From NCBI RefSeq assembly GCF_030272615.1, contig NC_081410.1, positions 223,873,415 to 223,937,414 of the forward strand: DNA of 64,000 bases. The letters run 5' to 3'. Shown here one piece after another: positions 11,643-22,568 of this stretch. Positions within the stretch are counted from its first letter, which is position 1. Each line of letters begins with the position of its first letter. The notes under the pieces are model-generated. The model made no database searches, was not told the DNA's origin, and worked only from the letters and a program-made list of their open reading frames with translations. The stretch comes from Cryptomeria japonica (lineage: Eukaryota > Streptophyta > Pinopsida > Cupressales > Cupressaceae). Made by a program: the position numbers and the translations under genes.

Positions 11643-13276
11643 GTAAAAAGTTTGCAAGTTTTTGATGATGACAGGGATTTGCTAAAATTCTTATTTTGTG
11701 AAGAGAAGTATGAGCACCAGCAGATTGATTGGAATGGATTTGTGGAGGATAAGGATGGAAAAGCAACTATACTTTGGCAAGAGGTATTGCAGCTAAAAAT
11801 AAATAAAATTCCAAAAGGATTGATAGAGCTTGAAAGAATGTTTGATGATAAAGATGTAGTGAATTTCAGACCTAATTCAGGAGGATGTGAGGATGTTGAA
11901 AAATAAACTTGGGAAGTGAAAGCAATCCAAGAGAAGTATATATTAGAAAAAGGCTCACACCAAAAATCATAACAGAATTGATTAATCTGTTGAGGAAGTA
12001 TAGGCACATCTTTGCTTGGTCATATGATGACCTTAAAGCATATAGGGAATATTTGTTCCAACATGAGATACCTTTGAAGCCTAATGCAAAACCTTTCAGA
12101 CAAAAACAAAGGCCGATAAACCCTACTTTAGCTCCTAAGATGAAGGAGGAGCTGATAAAAACTAGGAATGTTGGTATTATTGAGCCTATAAGGCACTCAA
12201 CATGGGTATCCAATTTGGTCCCAATCAGAAAAAAGAACGGTCACATCAGACTGTGTGTGGATTTCAGAAATTTAAACATTTCATCCTTGAAAGATAACTA
12301 TGCTTTACCTAACATGGAGGCTCTTTTGCAAAAAGTCACAGGGAATGAATTGTTATCTATGTTGGATGGATTCTCAGGCTATAATCAAGTCAAGGTTAAA
12401 GAAGTAGAAAATTTCAAATCTACTTTCACTACACCTTGGGGTACCTATGTCTATGCTAGGATACCTTTTGGACTGACAAATGCAGGAGCTACATTCCAGA
12501 GGGCTATGGACATGGCCTTTGAGGGTATGATTGATTATATCTTGGTAGTGTACCAGGATGATATGACTGCTTATTCTAAAAAGGCAGAAAATCATTGTGA
12601 TGATCTAGGAAATATTTTTATTAGAGCACTAGAATATGGCATATCTTTGAATCCTAAAAAAATTCATTTTGGGGTTACAAAAGGAAAATTGTTAGGTCAT
12701 ATTATTTCAAAAGATGGTGTGAGAATTGATCCAGAAAGAATTGTTGCTATTGATAAAATTCAAATCCCAAAAACTGTTAAAGCAATTCAATCTTTTTTCA
12801 GTCAAATCAACTTTGTAAGAAGACTTGTTTCAAATTTCTCTGAAATCATAAATCCTATTGCTAAAATGTTGAAAAAGGGTGCTGAAATAAAATGGACTAA
12901 TGAAGCTCCTAAATCCTTCGTAAATATCAAAAGAGCCATCAAGGAAGCCCCTGTATTAAAAGCACCTAATTTCTCTAAACCTTTTCAAGTCTTTTCATTC
13001 GCCTCATTCCATACTATTGTTGTTGTCATGTTACAAAAAAATGATGAGGGTCATGAACAGCCAGTGGCATTTTTTAGCAAAACATTGCAAGCATCCGAAT
13101 TGAATTATGATTTAAATGAAAAACAAGCCTATGCTCTTGTGAAAGCTGTGAAATCTTTTAGACCCTGTCTAGTTTGTGCCACCATTATTGCCTATGTACC
13201 AAATGTTGTTGTTAAAGACATCTTCAGACAATCAAAAACTATCGAAAGGAGATGCAGATGGATAAACCAGATGTAA
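11643..13276 (+). pseudogene. A reverse transcriptase and degenerate gypsy RNase H
   Basis: A connector (11643-11906, with IPKGLIELERMFDD) leads into a 455-codon open stretch at 11909-13276. RT motifs: VCVDFRNLN (residues 116-123), SMLDGFSGYNQV (150-161), PFGLTNAGATFQ (186-197), and the catalytic YQDD (215-218). The RNase H that follows has SFASFHT where active enzymes have DAS, so the first catalytic Asp is gone. F shows the same change (SFASYHT). The open stretch ends at a TAA that replaces a Gln codon (WINQM*EF). Confidence 0.92.
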
Positions 13277-14678
13277 GAATTCAATATTGATCTACAAATC
13301 ACAAAGTTGGTAAGAGGTCAGGGTCTGGCAAAATTGATGGCAGAATCCAATCTTGAAGCAGCACAAGTAAATCGGGTAGAGTTGGAAGATGTACAAATTA
13401 GCATTGAGAGGTGTCCCTGGTATACAAATATTGTGTATTACTTGAAATACATGAAATGTCCAGATAACTTAAATGATAGTCAGGAGAGAACTTTAAAGCT
13501 TCAAACATCTAGGTATGTATTACTTAACGGAGACCTATACTGGAAAAATAGAGATGGTGTTCTTTTATTGTGTCTACATGAGTGTCAGACATCTATTGTT
13601 TTGAAAGATTTACATGAAGGTGTATGTGGAGACCACTTCTCAGCTAAAACCACTGCTCATAACATTCTTAATACCAGTTATTATTGGCCTCAAGTTTTCA
13701 AGGATTTTCATACTTATATCAGAAAATGTGAGGCTTATCAAAAGTTTTCAAGGAAGCTCAAGTATAATTGAGCCATTCCTCTCAAACCCATGCATACCAA
13801 GGAACCATTCTAGATGTGGGGTATTGACTTCATAGGAGATATAGAAAACAAATCTAGTGGTGGGCATAAATGGATTTTGGTGGCTACTGATTATTTTACT
13901 AAGTGGGTTGAAGTCATTCCCACAAGACAGGCTACCAGCAAAGTTGTGATAAATTTTCTTTTGGAAAACATTCTGACTAGATTTGGGGTACCTCGGAAGA
14001 TTGTGGTAGATAATCGGATGTGTTTCAAATCCAATGAGCTCTTTGATTTTTGTGAAAATTATGGCATCACTTTATCCTATTCATCACCCTATCATCCCCA
14101 AGGAAATGGACAAGCACAATCCAGCAATAAAAACTTGTTGAAGATTATCAAAAGGATGTTGGGTAATAATAAGAAGGCTTGGGATTCAAAATTGGTCTTA
14201 GTAGTATGGGCTAATAGAGTGATAGTTAAGAAGTCCACGGGATTTGCTCCATATGAGCTTGTATATGGAAAAGAACCATGATTACCCTTGAATAATTTGC
14301 TTCCAGTTTATAAATTTGTTACGGATGAGTTTTTCAAAAGAAGTAAACTTTATGGGGGATAGATTGATGGTGTTGGCTGAGTTGGATGAATGTAGAAAAG
14401 AGGCTCAAGAAATAAATTTGCAAAGACAACAAATCGTAAAGGCTCTACATGACAAGAAAGCTTGTGACAAGTCATTTGAGGAAGGAGAATGGGTGTTAAA
14501 TTGGAATGTCAAGGATTAGGATAAAGGGAAGCATGGAAAGTTTGATAAGCGTTGGCTAGGACCTTTCATTATTTCAAAAAAAAGTGGAGAAAACTCTTAT
14601 TACTAGCAGGATACTGATGGTCAGGTGCAGGCGTTCCCGGTTCATGCTCAGTATCTTAAGTATTTCTTCTCTTGCTGA
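13277..14678 (+). pseudogene. A integrase and pol C-terminus
   Basis: The frame continues from RT. The zinc-binding H2C2 module is HEGVCGDHF...KCEAYQKF, with the last Cys changed to Tyr. The catalytic core is GIDFIG, VVDNRMCF and GNGQAQSSNK: the first two Asp are present, but the third catalytic residue Glu is Gln (F retains GQAES). A TGA at 13769, another at 14279 and a frameshift separate the C-terminal part (KGKHGKF, RWLGPF), which ends at 14678. Integrase inserts the cDNA; this copy could not. Confidence 0.9.
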
Positions 14679-14818
14679 GCAGGGAGTATTTTTTGTATCA
14701 TAATAGTTTAAGTTTCTTTTTGCTTTCTATTTTCAATTTTCATTTTGGTCTTCTTTCTAGAGATAACTAGGATCTTGCTATGTCCTTAAAGAGAATATTC
14801 ATCCCCAGAAAGAGCCAC
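14679..14818 (+). other. A 3' untranslated segment before 3' LTR
   Basis: This is a short T-rich stretch ending TCCCCAGAAAGAGCCAC directly before the LTR. Element F has an almost identical end (TCCCCAACTAGAGCCAC). It holds the expected place of the polypurine tract, although the match to a pure purine run is weak. Confidence 0.6.
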
Positions 14819-16965
14819 TGTTAGCACATATTTTTACAAAACATTTTGTGCTATATGGAGGCCTTATTCCTATTATATGAGCATTTACTGTTGGTTTGCA
14901 TATGCAGGAACCTTATTAGCATGAGTAAAGTTCTCTAAGGATCAGTTGTTTCAAGAGTGTCAGGGTATCACTTGGGCACACTAAGGGTACGCACTAAGTA
15001 TAGACTGCACAAGGAATCTAGTATGGGAGCATTTATCAGTGGAGAAATCATTATGGTATAATCTACAGTTGTTTTTTAGTATGTATCAGACCCTATGGGA
15101 TAGATGGGATCACTATTATTCATGGTGTATGGCTCATTTTTTCAAAACTATAAAATTTTAATTATTGGTATAAGTAGTCCCTATGAAACAGCATTGGCAA
15201 GCAAAAGAAGGATTATCAGCATGACATATACTGATAAATCAAAAGGTGGATTCATTGGAGCACTTAAATAATATTCAGCATGGAGTGTGCTCTCGAAAAA
15301 GTCATACCATCGGGATAGCTTGTTCCAATGCGGCAGAAGGAGGGTGTTTTTCTATCAGCTTATCGGAAAAGTGTAAAAATTGCTATACCGATAACCTATG
15401 AAACTATCGGTGTAGCTTGTAATGATGAAAAGCCAACGCAAATCATGGACTTATAAAATCGAGAGATCAAAAATAAGGAAAAAACTATATCCTGATACCT
15501 GATGACTGAAGGGAATTGAAGACAGGTCCATTGGAGAAAAAGACCATATCGGGATAGTGCAAAAATATTTAGGCCGATCCTTAATGACATGGAGAATCGG
15601 AAGGCGAAACCATTGGTCTTACCTATACCAATAAAGTAGACTTGGAGGTATAAAGCATAAAAGTGCATCAGAATAACATCGGGACTTCAGGAGGAATAGA
15701 AAAGGCTATTCCGACCCCCGATGAAGATAAAAGCCCCTATGGGGATATCGGTGTGAATTATACCAATAAAGTAGCATGAAGTTGAGACTCATTGGGACAT
15801 CGGGAGGAGAAGTTTTATGCTATGCTGAATCCCGATAGCATAGTTATGGGGAATGGTGAGTTGCAAGGAGTTCTTTGGGGTGAGTTATGTCGATAACGTA
15901 GGAAGCTTCATCAGAATGCGGATCGAAATGTTGAGATCATTGAGGCATCGGAGGGACATATAATGAACTATGTTGATACCCAATGGGTTAAGTTAAAAAA
16001 ACTAAAGGCGGGTGTATCAAGGAGAGTTATACCGATGGATTGTGAAAACAAAAGAAAAGTCGAAACTGAAGGAGTAACCATTGGGATAAAATCAACCATC
16101 GAGATAGCAGAAAAATTACTATCCCGAGACCCAATGAGTTGGTCAGGATAACTTGTGTCGATCAGAAGGTAAGAAGCAGTAAAGTCATAACAAACGACGC
16201 CAAACAATTGAATCATCAAGAAAAGTCTCGTCGATTAGCCATTGAAGGTCTTGATGCAAAAAACTAACAAGATGGCTTCCATTAAATACATCCATTGGGT
16301 AGGTACGATGCCACATGAAGAACATCCATCAAGATTGTAGTAATTAAGTACAAGATTAGACTCCTTGGGGATATATAGCTGGTGTTGCATAATGACATTT
16401 CACACAAATTTATTGCAGAAGTTATCAGGTGTTCATTGAGAAATATTTTGGGTTGTTAAGAATAGAGAAAAGAATTTGCAGAGATGGAAGGGTCAAGCTC
16501 AAAAGGGAAGCAGAAGGTTGTTGAAATATCTAGTAGCATGTCAAAAAAATTGAACGGTGAAGTCAGTGAAGCTTGAAGGAAACTAAATAAAGACATGATA
16601 GATTAGATGGGCTCTCCAAGAACTAGGTCATGTAGAGCTAAGGTGGATTTTCCTATTCGCGACTAGCTGGAAGACAGATACAGAGAAATTGGAGATGTAT
16701 TGACAATAGTGTGAGGGCACGAGCTATTTTTTTTCCATTACTTTCGCAGGGATGAGCCCATGCCGATTTTGAACCCGTGGCATACGGGTTTAGGTAAACT
16801 CATGGTACCTAATGTCTTCATAAATATTAATTTATTGAAGCTCCTAGTAAGACATTATGATACTAACAAGTGGTGCATTCTGTTGCCCAACAGGACCATT
16901 TTGTTTCACTTTGCAGTAGCCACAATCCAGGAGGTTTTTGCAATGGATCTTGAAGTGAATGTGCA

Positions 16966-17750
16966 TGTTGGAAAATGCACACTCCAATGAGAAATTGTAG
17001 GTGATTGAAGGTTTTGTCATTGATGGTAACCTTGCAATCATATGACACCGGCAAGACAAAAATATAGGCACCGGCACTGACAGACTCTACACCGGCATAC
17101 AGAACACCGGTAGTGAAAGGAAGGATACCAGCACCTTGGTCGACTTCAATTTTGTTTAAAATGTATTTTGTAATTAATTGTAAAATCATTGTAAGATGAC
17201 ATGGCAAGTTTTAATATGGTTCATATATGTATGAGATCATTTTGTAATAGGAAGTGTGTGAAAAAGGGAAGATAATAGCAGATCTAATATGCAAATTATT
17301 GGTTAAGGGTTTATGTTATACCAAAGGTTGAACCGGTACTGAATCTAGCATACCAGATGTTGATCTAAAGCAGTACAAGACATTGGATTAGTATAATCCA
17401 TTTTTGTAAGTCAATGAGACTTCTTTTGTATTTGAGTAGTGAGATCTAGGCACTTGACCTTCCTGCATGTGCAGGCCCCTATTGTGAGAGTAATATTCCC
17501 TTATTGGCCAGTAAGCAAATATTGTGGGTCACAAATCCCACTAAGGTTTTTCCCACACCGGGTTTCCTTGTTAAAATACTGTGTTATGGTGGGCTTCTCA
17601 TGTTGTTGTTATTATTCTTATTTACTGCATTATTTTTGGTTTACCAGTACATAGTTTTAATATGCTTTTCATGTTTTAAATTAAGTAATTTGATATATCG
17701 GTTAGATACTGATTCACCCCCCCCCCTCAGTATCTTTGGGAATCCTAACA
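16966..17750 (+). repeat. 5' LTR of A'
   Basis: TGTTGGAAAATGCACACTCC to ...GGGAATCCTAACA, 785 bp. The start block (CACTCCAATGAGA..TTGTAGGTGATTGAAGG) recurs in the 3' LTR and in solo LTR S. U5 carries the TGATTCACCCCCCCC run shared by most LTRs in this window. Confidence 0.93.
17044..17115. promoter_or_regulatory. CACCGGCA repeat cluster in U3 of A' LTR
   Basis: Four copies of CACCGG(C/T)A lie at about 17046, 17069, 17090 and 17105, followed by a decayed ACCAGCACC. Spacing is 16-24 bp. The cluster recurs at 21855-21925 (3' LTR) and 44957-45080 (solo LTR S, where some copies read CACTGGCA). It looks like a set of binding sites for one factor; which factor is unknown. Confidence 0.5.
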
Positions 17751-17764
17751 ATTGGTATCAGAGC
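17751..17764 (+). other. Primer-binding site of A' (initiator tRNA-Met)
   Basis: ATTGGTATCAGAGC directly follows the 5' LTR. It matches the 3' end complement of plant initiator tRNA-Met, the usual primer of copia elements. Confidence 0.92.
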
Positions 17765-17820
17765 CTGGTCCTCTATTTTCAAAAGCCTAATAGCTTGAGG
17801 AAGATATTGTCACTGGTAGA

Positions 17821-18929
17821 GATGGAAAACTTGAGAAAGCAATTGGAAATAGCTCTTATAGACTATGATGCAAGTGAAGAATATCAAACTTGAGGATGAT
17901 CTGAAAGCTGCTTAGGATATTATTCAAGCACTTCAAGAGAATTTTACTATTGCAAGGAACAAGAGAAGAGAACTTTGTGAAAAGATGCAGAATGAGGAAA
18001 ATGAAAAGGAAACTCTTAATGATTTGGTAAACAAGCTAGGACAAGAAATCAGTACAACAAAGAATGAGATGCAGGATATGACTATGAGATTCTGTAAAGA
18101 AATTGAAGACGGAAAGAAGAATGAAGAAGACTTGGTTAGAAGACTAAATGATGCTAGAAATGAAAACACAAGACTCGGTCATGAAAATGATATGTTGAAG
18201 ACAGATCTTATGCACACACAAAATGACAGAAAAGGACTCATAAGACAGAAAGGAATCTTGGAGAATGAACTGACTACTGTAAATCAATACAAGGAGAAAT
18301 TCAAGAAAAGTTCAAAAGAACTTGGTGACATGCTGAAGAATCAAAAACCTAATCATGATACAAATGGCCTTGGCTTTGAAGTTGGTGAAAGCTCTGGTAC
18401 TGAAAACAATCATGATCATAGCAAACCAGTAAGACAACCTACTGCTTACAAAATTAATGGGAAATGCTTTAACTGTAACAAGTATGGTCATAGAGCAAAT
18501 CAGTTTAGATCTAAAAATCATCAGAATACTAATACACCCACCGGTCAATGTTTTAAATGCAACAAAGTTGGTCATAATTTAGAGAATTGCAGAATGAATG
18601 TAAGATGTTATATTTGTGGAAGATTTAGACACTTATCTAATCAATGCAAAACACATACTGGCATAGGATATGGGAAAACTATTTAGAAGAACACTGTGAC
18701 TTGTTATGCCTATAACAAAATTCGACATATTGCAAAATTCTATAGAAGCAAGTCCTCACCAGAAAATAACAAAGGTCCTAGTTTGAAAGGTAAAGAAAAG
18801 GTTGAAGAGGTAAAGCAAGAATTTTCAAAACAATGGATCAGAAAGTCAGATCTAAATGTTGATGGGATAACTCCTCCACCAGTAGAACAGAGTAACACTC
18901 CACCAACAGGAGACTCTTCATCTAACTGA
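17821..18929 (+). pseudogene. A' gag with coiled coil and CCHC zinc knuckles
   Basis: ATG at 17821 (MENLRKQLE). One frameshift near 17885 and stops interrupt a long Glu/Lys/Asn-rich coiled coil (17985-18340), followed by knuckles: CFNCNKYGHRANQF (last Cys lost), CFKCNKVGHNLENC (intact), CYICGRFRHLSNQC (intact), and after a stop CYAYNKIRHIAKF (decayed). The layout of a long coiled coil then three or four knuckles is shared with C and D. It probably packages the element's RNA. No gag-pol fusion follows. Confidence 0.85.
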
Positions 18930-19074
18930 AGAAAAATCCTTTGGGGGTTTAGCAATAAAATGAAAAACTTGCTATTATTCCCTCAGTTGATGGTGAGAAG
19001 TTGAAATTACTTCTATACTAGCAGATGAGTTAAGTTGTGACTTAATCGGCAAGCATTATAGGCTCAAATGAAAA

Positions 19075-21573
19075 CTAGAGTAAGATTTTCACAAGCTATT
19101 GTGGATAAGTATTAGAAATAAATCTATTTTGTGATCAAGAAAGATGAAATCTGGATGGAGGCAGTTATCCCTAGAACTATCTGGGTAACGGAAATGGGCT
19201 ATGAGACAGATGACAACATCATAGAGACTTATGCAAAAGCCCTCCTTGAAGCTCCAAAGGAACTGGAAGAGAAAGTGTTTGGTAGTGCTGAAACAATAGA
19301 AAGTACTATTCAATCTAGGAAAAGGGTTAAGAAAGTTGAAGCAATTGTAAGAAAGGGAACCCAGTAGGCAAAGGCAATCAAGGAACATGTTTTGAGACAA
19401 ACTGGTATAAGTGAAAGTGAGTTGGAAGCACCTCAACCGGAAACTCATCTTTCACCGGTTGGAACTTCTTCTAAGAGTGATATATTAGCAGTATTTAAAA
19501 GGGTTGAAAGGAAAAGAAAACCCTCACTGGTACCCTCTCCTACACCAAAAAGAACTAGACAAAAATAATAGGCAGTAAGGCCTCCAGCAAAGAAAATGAC
19601 TCCTAAGAAGAAGAAGGTGAAACAAGATATTTCTCTAATAGACAAACTTCTTAGCAAAATTACAGAGGATGGTAAGCTAAAAAACATCAACAAAATATAC
19701 AAAACACTATCAGTTGATGATAAGGAAAGCATAGAGAACAGTGTAGTTCTACACTTAGATATATACAAGAAATTTTTGATGCAAATTGTTGATGAAATTT
19801 CAAATGATTTGTATAGGAGACTTGAAGCTAGAAGATTAGCCATTGTTGAGCTGGATAAGAAAATGAGGATTGAAAAATTACTTGCAGTGCATCTAGTTAA
19901 CTCACCTGATGAAATAGACAAATTAATTAGTGAAGCAAACTGGACAGTATTCTCCACTGCTCACCGACATGTAGCACTAATGGTTGGTAGAGTAAATGAA
20001 GTATCTAAGGAAACAGCAGATGGATGGGATATAGTTTTTGTGGAAAAAAGAAAAAGAGGAAGAATTACTTAGGCCAAAAACTATAAAAGTATACCAAAAG
20101 GATAGAGATAAGGGGAAAGGTAAGGTAGGTGGACCACCAAGCCTGAAAATAACTGACAATATGCCCCCACCTCTTTCAAATACTCCACCGGTAGACACTA
20201 TTGACAGACACTCGGCCACAAAGAGTATGGAAACTCCTGTAGAGGATACAAATCCTGATTCTGAAATTTTGTATATGGTAAATGTAGACACACAAAAATT
20301 TAATGTTTTGGTTGACAGAGAAACCACTGAGGATAAGGATAAAAATGTGACTACTGAGTCATCGGCTGCAAAGGTTGAGATGAACATAGAAAAACCTACA
20401 CAGGTAGAGGAACCAACAAAGGATAAATCAGAGAAACCGGTAGATACAACAGAAAAACATCTGAAGAACCAGCAAAAGAGAGTTTAGAGGTAAAAACTGG
20501 GATTACAACTGAGAAACTAGCAGTTAAAAACTCAGAGAAACCCTTTGAGACACAAATAGAGAAACCAAAATAGGTACAAGTTGAAGCACAGGTTCAGACA
20601 GAGACAGTGCCACCGGCCCAAACTGAAAAGCAAAACCCTTTGTTTGCGGAAATGCAAACACAAGCTGACCTACCAAAGGTCAAATCAAGCAAGGTAATTA
20701 GCACAACTGGTAGCATGGCTATTATAAAGACTGTTGGACAAACATCTAGTACATCTATGGCAGAATTCAAACCTACAAATGTAATAGAGGTCCTGTTAGA
20801 TTCAATAAAGAAGATCATAGATTGCAATGAGTAAGCCTATAAGGCAATTGATGATACAATTCCAATTCTTAAATTGATTACACAAAAGTGCACAGTTGAT
20901 AATAAGGATTCTTTAGGACAACTAGACACATTGTCTAAGTTTATCACCAGTAACTTATTGACTATTGATCAAATAAATGAGGATACATTTAAGGAAAGAA
21001 TGATAAAAGAAAAATAGAAATTCTTTGAGGAAATTTTAAATAAGAATAAAGAGAAAATGGATACTCTTTTACTGGAACTTGGAGAAATAATTCTTGACTC
21101 CAAGAAACTGTATAGGGAAACTTGTAAAACAAATATTTTGATAGAGGATCTTGACAAGGAGATCAGCAAAGTACAAGATAAGATAAACAATATTGCTGAC
21201 AATCTGATAGGTGCATTGGATTCATTTTTGGAGTTAGAGAAGAAGATTGCAGAGCAAGAAGAGAAAATCAAGAAGTTAGAAAAATGACAAACAAGGAATA
21301 AAGGATAAAGCAAGGGACTTGAAATGCAGAATTAGTCCAAGACTAGAATACCTTATTTCTTTGAGAAAAGAAATATCTAAGGCTCTAGTTCCCAAACTAA
21401 AGACAACGGAAGAGAAAATGCACATACTCATCGATACAGTGCAGAGAACTCAAGAGGCAATAAAAGATAGCAAAACATTCAGTAATGGTATAAATTTGAT
21501 TTTGACAGATATTTTTCAGATTTTAACCCACCGGTTACAAGAATCCAGGCAGGACTCCACTGACACCAAATGA
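19075..21573 (+). pseudogene. A' ORF2, lacking its N-terminal domain
   Basis: It starts inside the family protein at RVRFSQAIVDKY and the MEAVIPRTIWVTEMGYE block, which aligns with C (MEAVEPRKEVVGPMGYE) and H (MEVVEPRIVWIMLMGYE). A Lys-rich segment follows (19596, TPKKKKVKQD), then a helical block VVLHLDIYKKFL...DEIDKLI that aligns with H, a Thr/Pro/Lys-rich linker (20038-20830), and C-terminal coiled coils (21057-21573). Broken by several stops. Function unknown; the protein is the only gene these elements carry besides gag. Confidence 0.75.
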
Positions 21574-21592
21574 CAACCTTTGTCATTGATGT

Positions 21593-21774
21593 CAAAGGGG
21601 GAGTAGTGGGATGAGAAAAATGGTCAGAAGAAAGGACATCATCTGCTCAGGGGGAGCATACATTTTTTGGCACACAATTTTGGTAAGACAATTTTGGCAG
21701 ACTATTTTTGGATATCATTTTGGACACTTTTGATTTTTCTCATGAGTGTTGCCATCAATGCCAAAGGGGGAGAT
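21593..21774 (+). other. Duplicated polypurine tracts of A'
   Basis: CAAAGGGGGAG occurs at 21593-21603 and again as CCAAAGGGGGAGAT at 21761-21774, directly before the 3' LTR. The second is the standard plus-strand primer position. The upstream copy at about 170 bp recurs in C, H and I. Confidence 0.75.
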
Positions 21775-22568
21775 TGTTGGCAAATGTACACTCTAATGAG
21801 AAATTATAGGTGATTGAAGGTTTTTCCATTGATGGAAACCTTGAAATCATATGATACCGGCAAGACAAAGATACCGGCACTGGCACCGACAGACTCTACA
21901 CCGGCATACAAAACACCGGCAGTGAAAGGAAGGATACAGACACCTTGGCCGACTTTAATTTTGTTTAAAATGTATTTTGTAATTGATTGTAAAATCATTG
22001 TAAGCTGACATGGTGAGTTGTAATATGACTCATATATGTATGAGATCATTTTGTAATAGGAAGTGTGTGAAAAAGGGAAGATAATAGCAGACCTAATATG
22101 TGAATTATTGGTTAAGGGTTTATGTTATAGCAAAGCTTAAACCGGTACTGAATCTGGCATAGCAGATGCTGATCTAAAGCAGTACAAGACATTGGATTAG
22201 TATAATCCATTTTTGTAAGTTAGTGAGACTTCTTTTGTATTTGAGCAGTGAGCTCTAGGCACTTGGCCTTCCTACATGTGCAGGGCCCTATTATAAGAGT
22301 AATATTCCCTTATTGGCCAATAAGCGAATATTGTGGGTCACAAATCCCACCGAGGTTTTTTCCACACCGGGTTTCCTCATTAAAATACTATGTTATGGTG
22401 TGCTTCTCATGTTGTTGTTATTATTCTTATTTACTACATTATTTCTGGTTTATCGGTACATAATTTTAATATGCTTTTCACGTTTTAAATCAAGTAATTT
22501 GATATACCGGTTAGATACTGATTCACCCCCCCCCCCTCCCCCTCTCAGTATCTTTGGGAATCCTAATA
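21775..22568 (+). repeat. 3' LTR of A'
   Basis: TGTTGGCAAATGTACACTC to ...GGGAATCCTAATA, 794 bp. It matches 16966-17750 closely, with CACCGGCA copies at 21855-21925. The terminal CA has decayed to TA. Confidence 0.92.

Larger units (their letters stand above)
16966..22568 (+). mobile_element. Element A': non-autonomous copia-like LTR element
   Basis: LTRs are 16966-17750 and 21775-22568. Flanks gtgca (16961-16965) and gtgcc (22569-22573) are a decayed TSD, and the uninterrupted LTR of A reads gtgcc here. It has a tRNA-Met primer site, CCHC gag, the C-terminal two thirds of ORF2, and a CCAAAGGGGGAGAT polypurine tract. There is no protease, integrase or RT. Relative to C, D and H, the N-terminal domain of ORF2 is missing. 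Confidence 0.92.

Noticed and set aside
17439-17893. Hydrophobic frames across the A' LTR (and 22248-22672, 45520-45680)
   Set aside because: They run across U5 and the LTR/primer-site junction; the sequence is explained as LTR, and the hydrophobic stretch comes from T-rich DNA.
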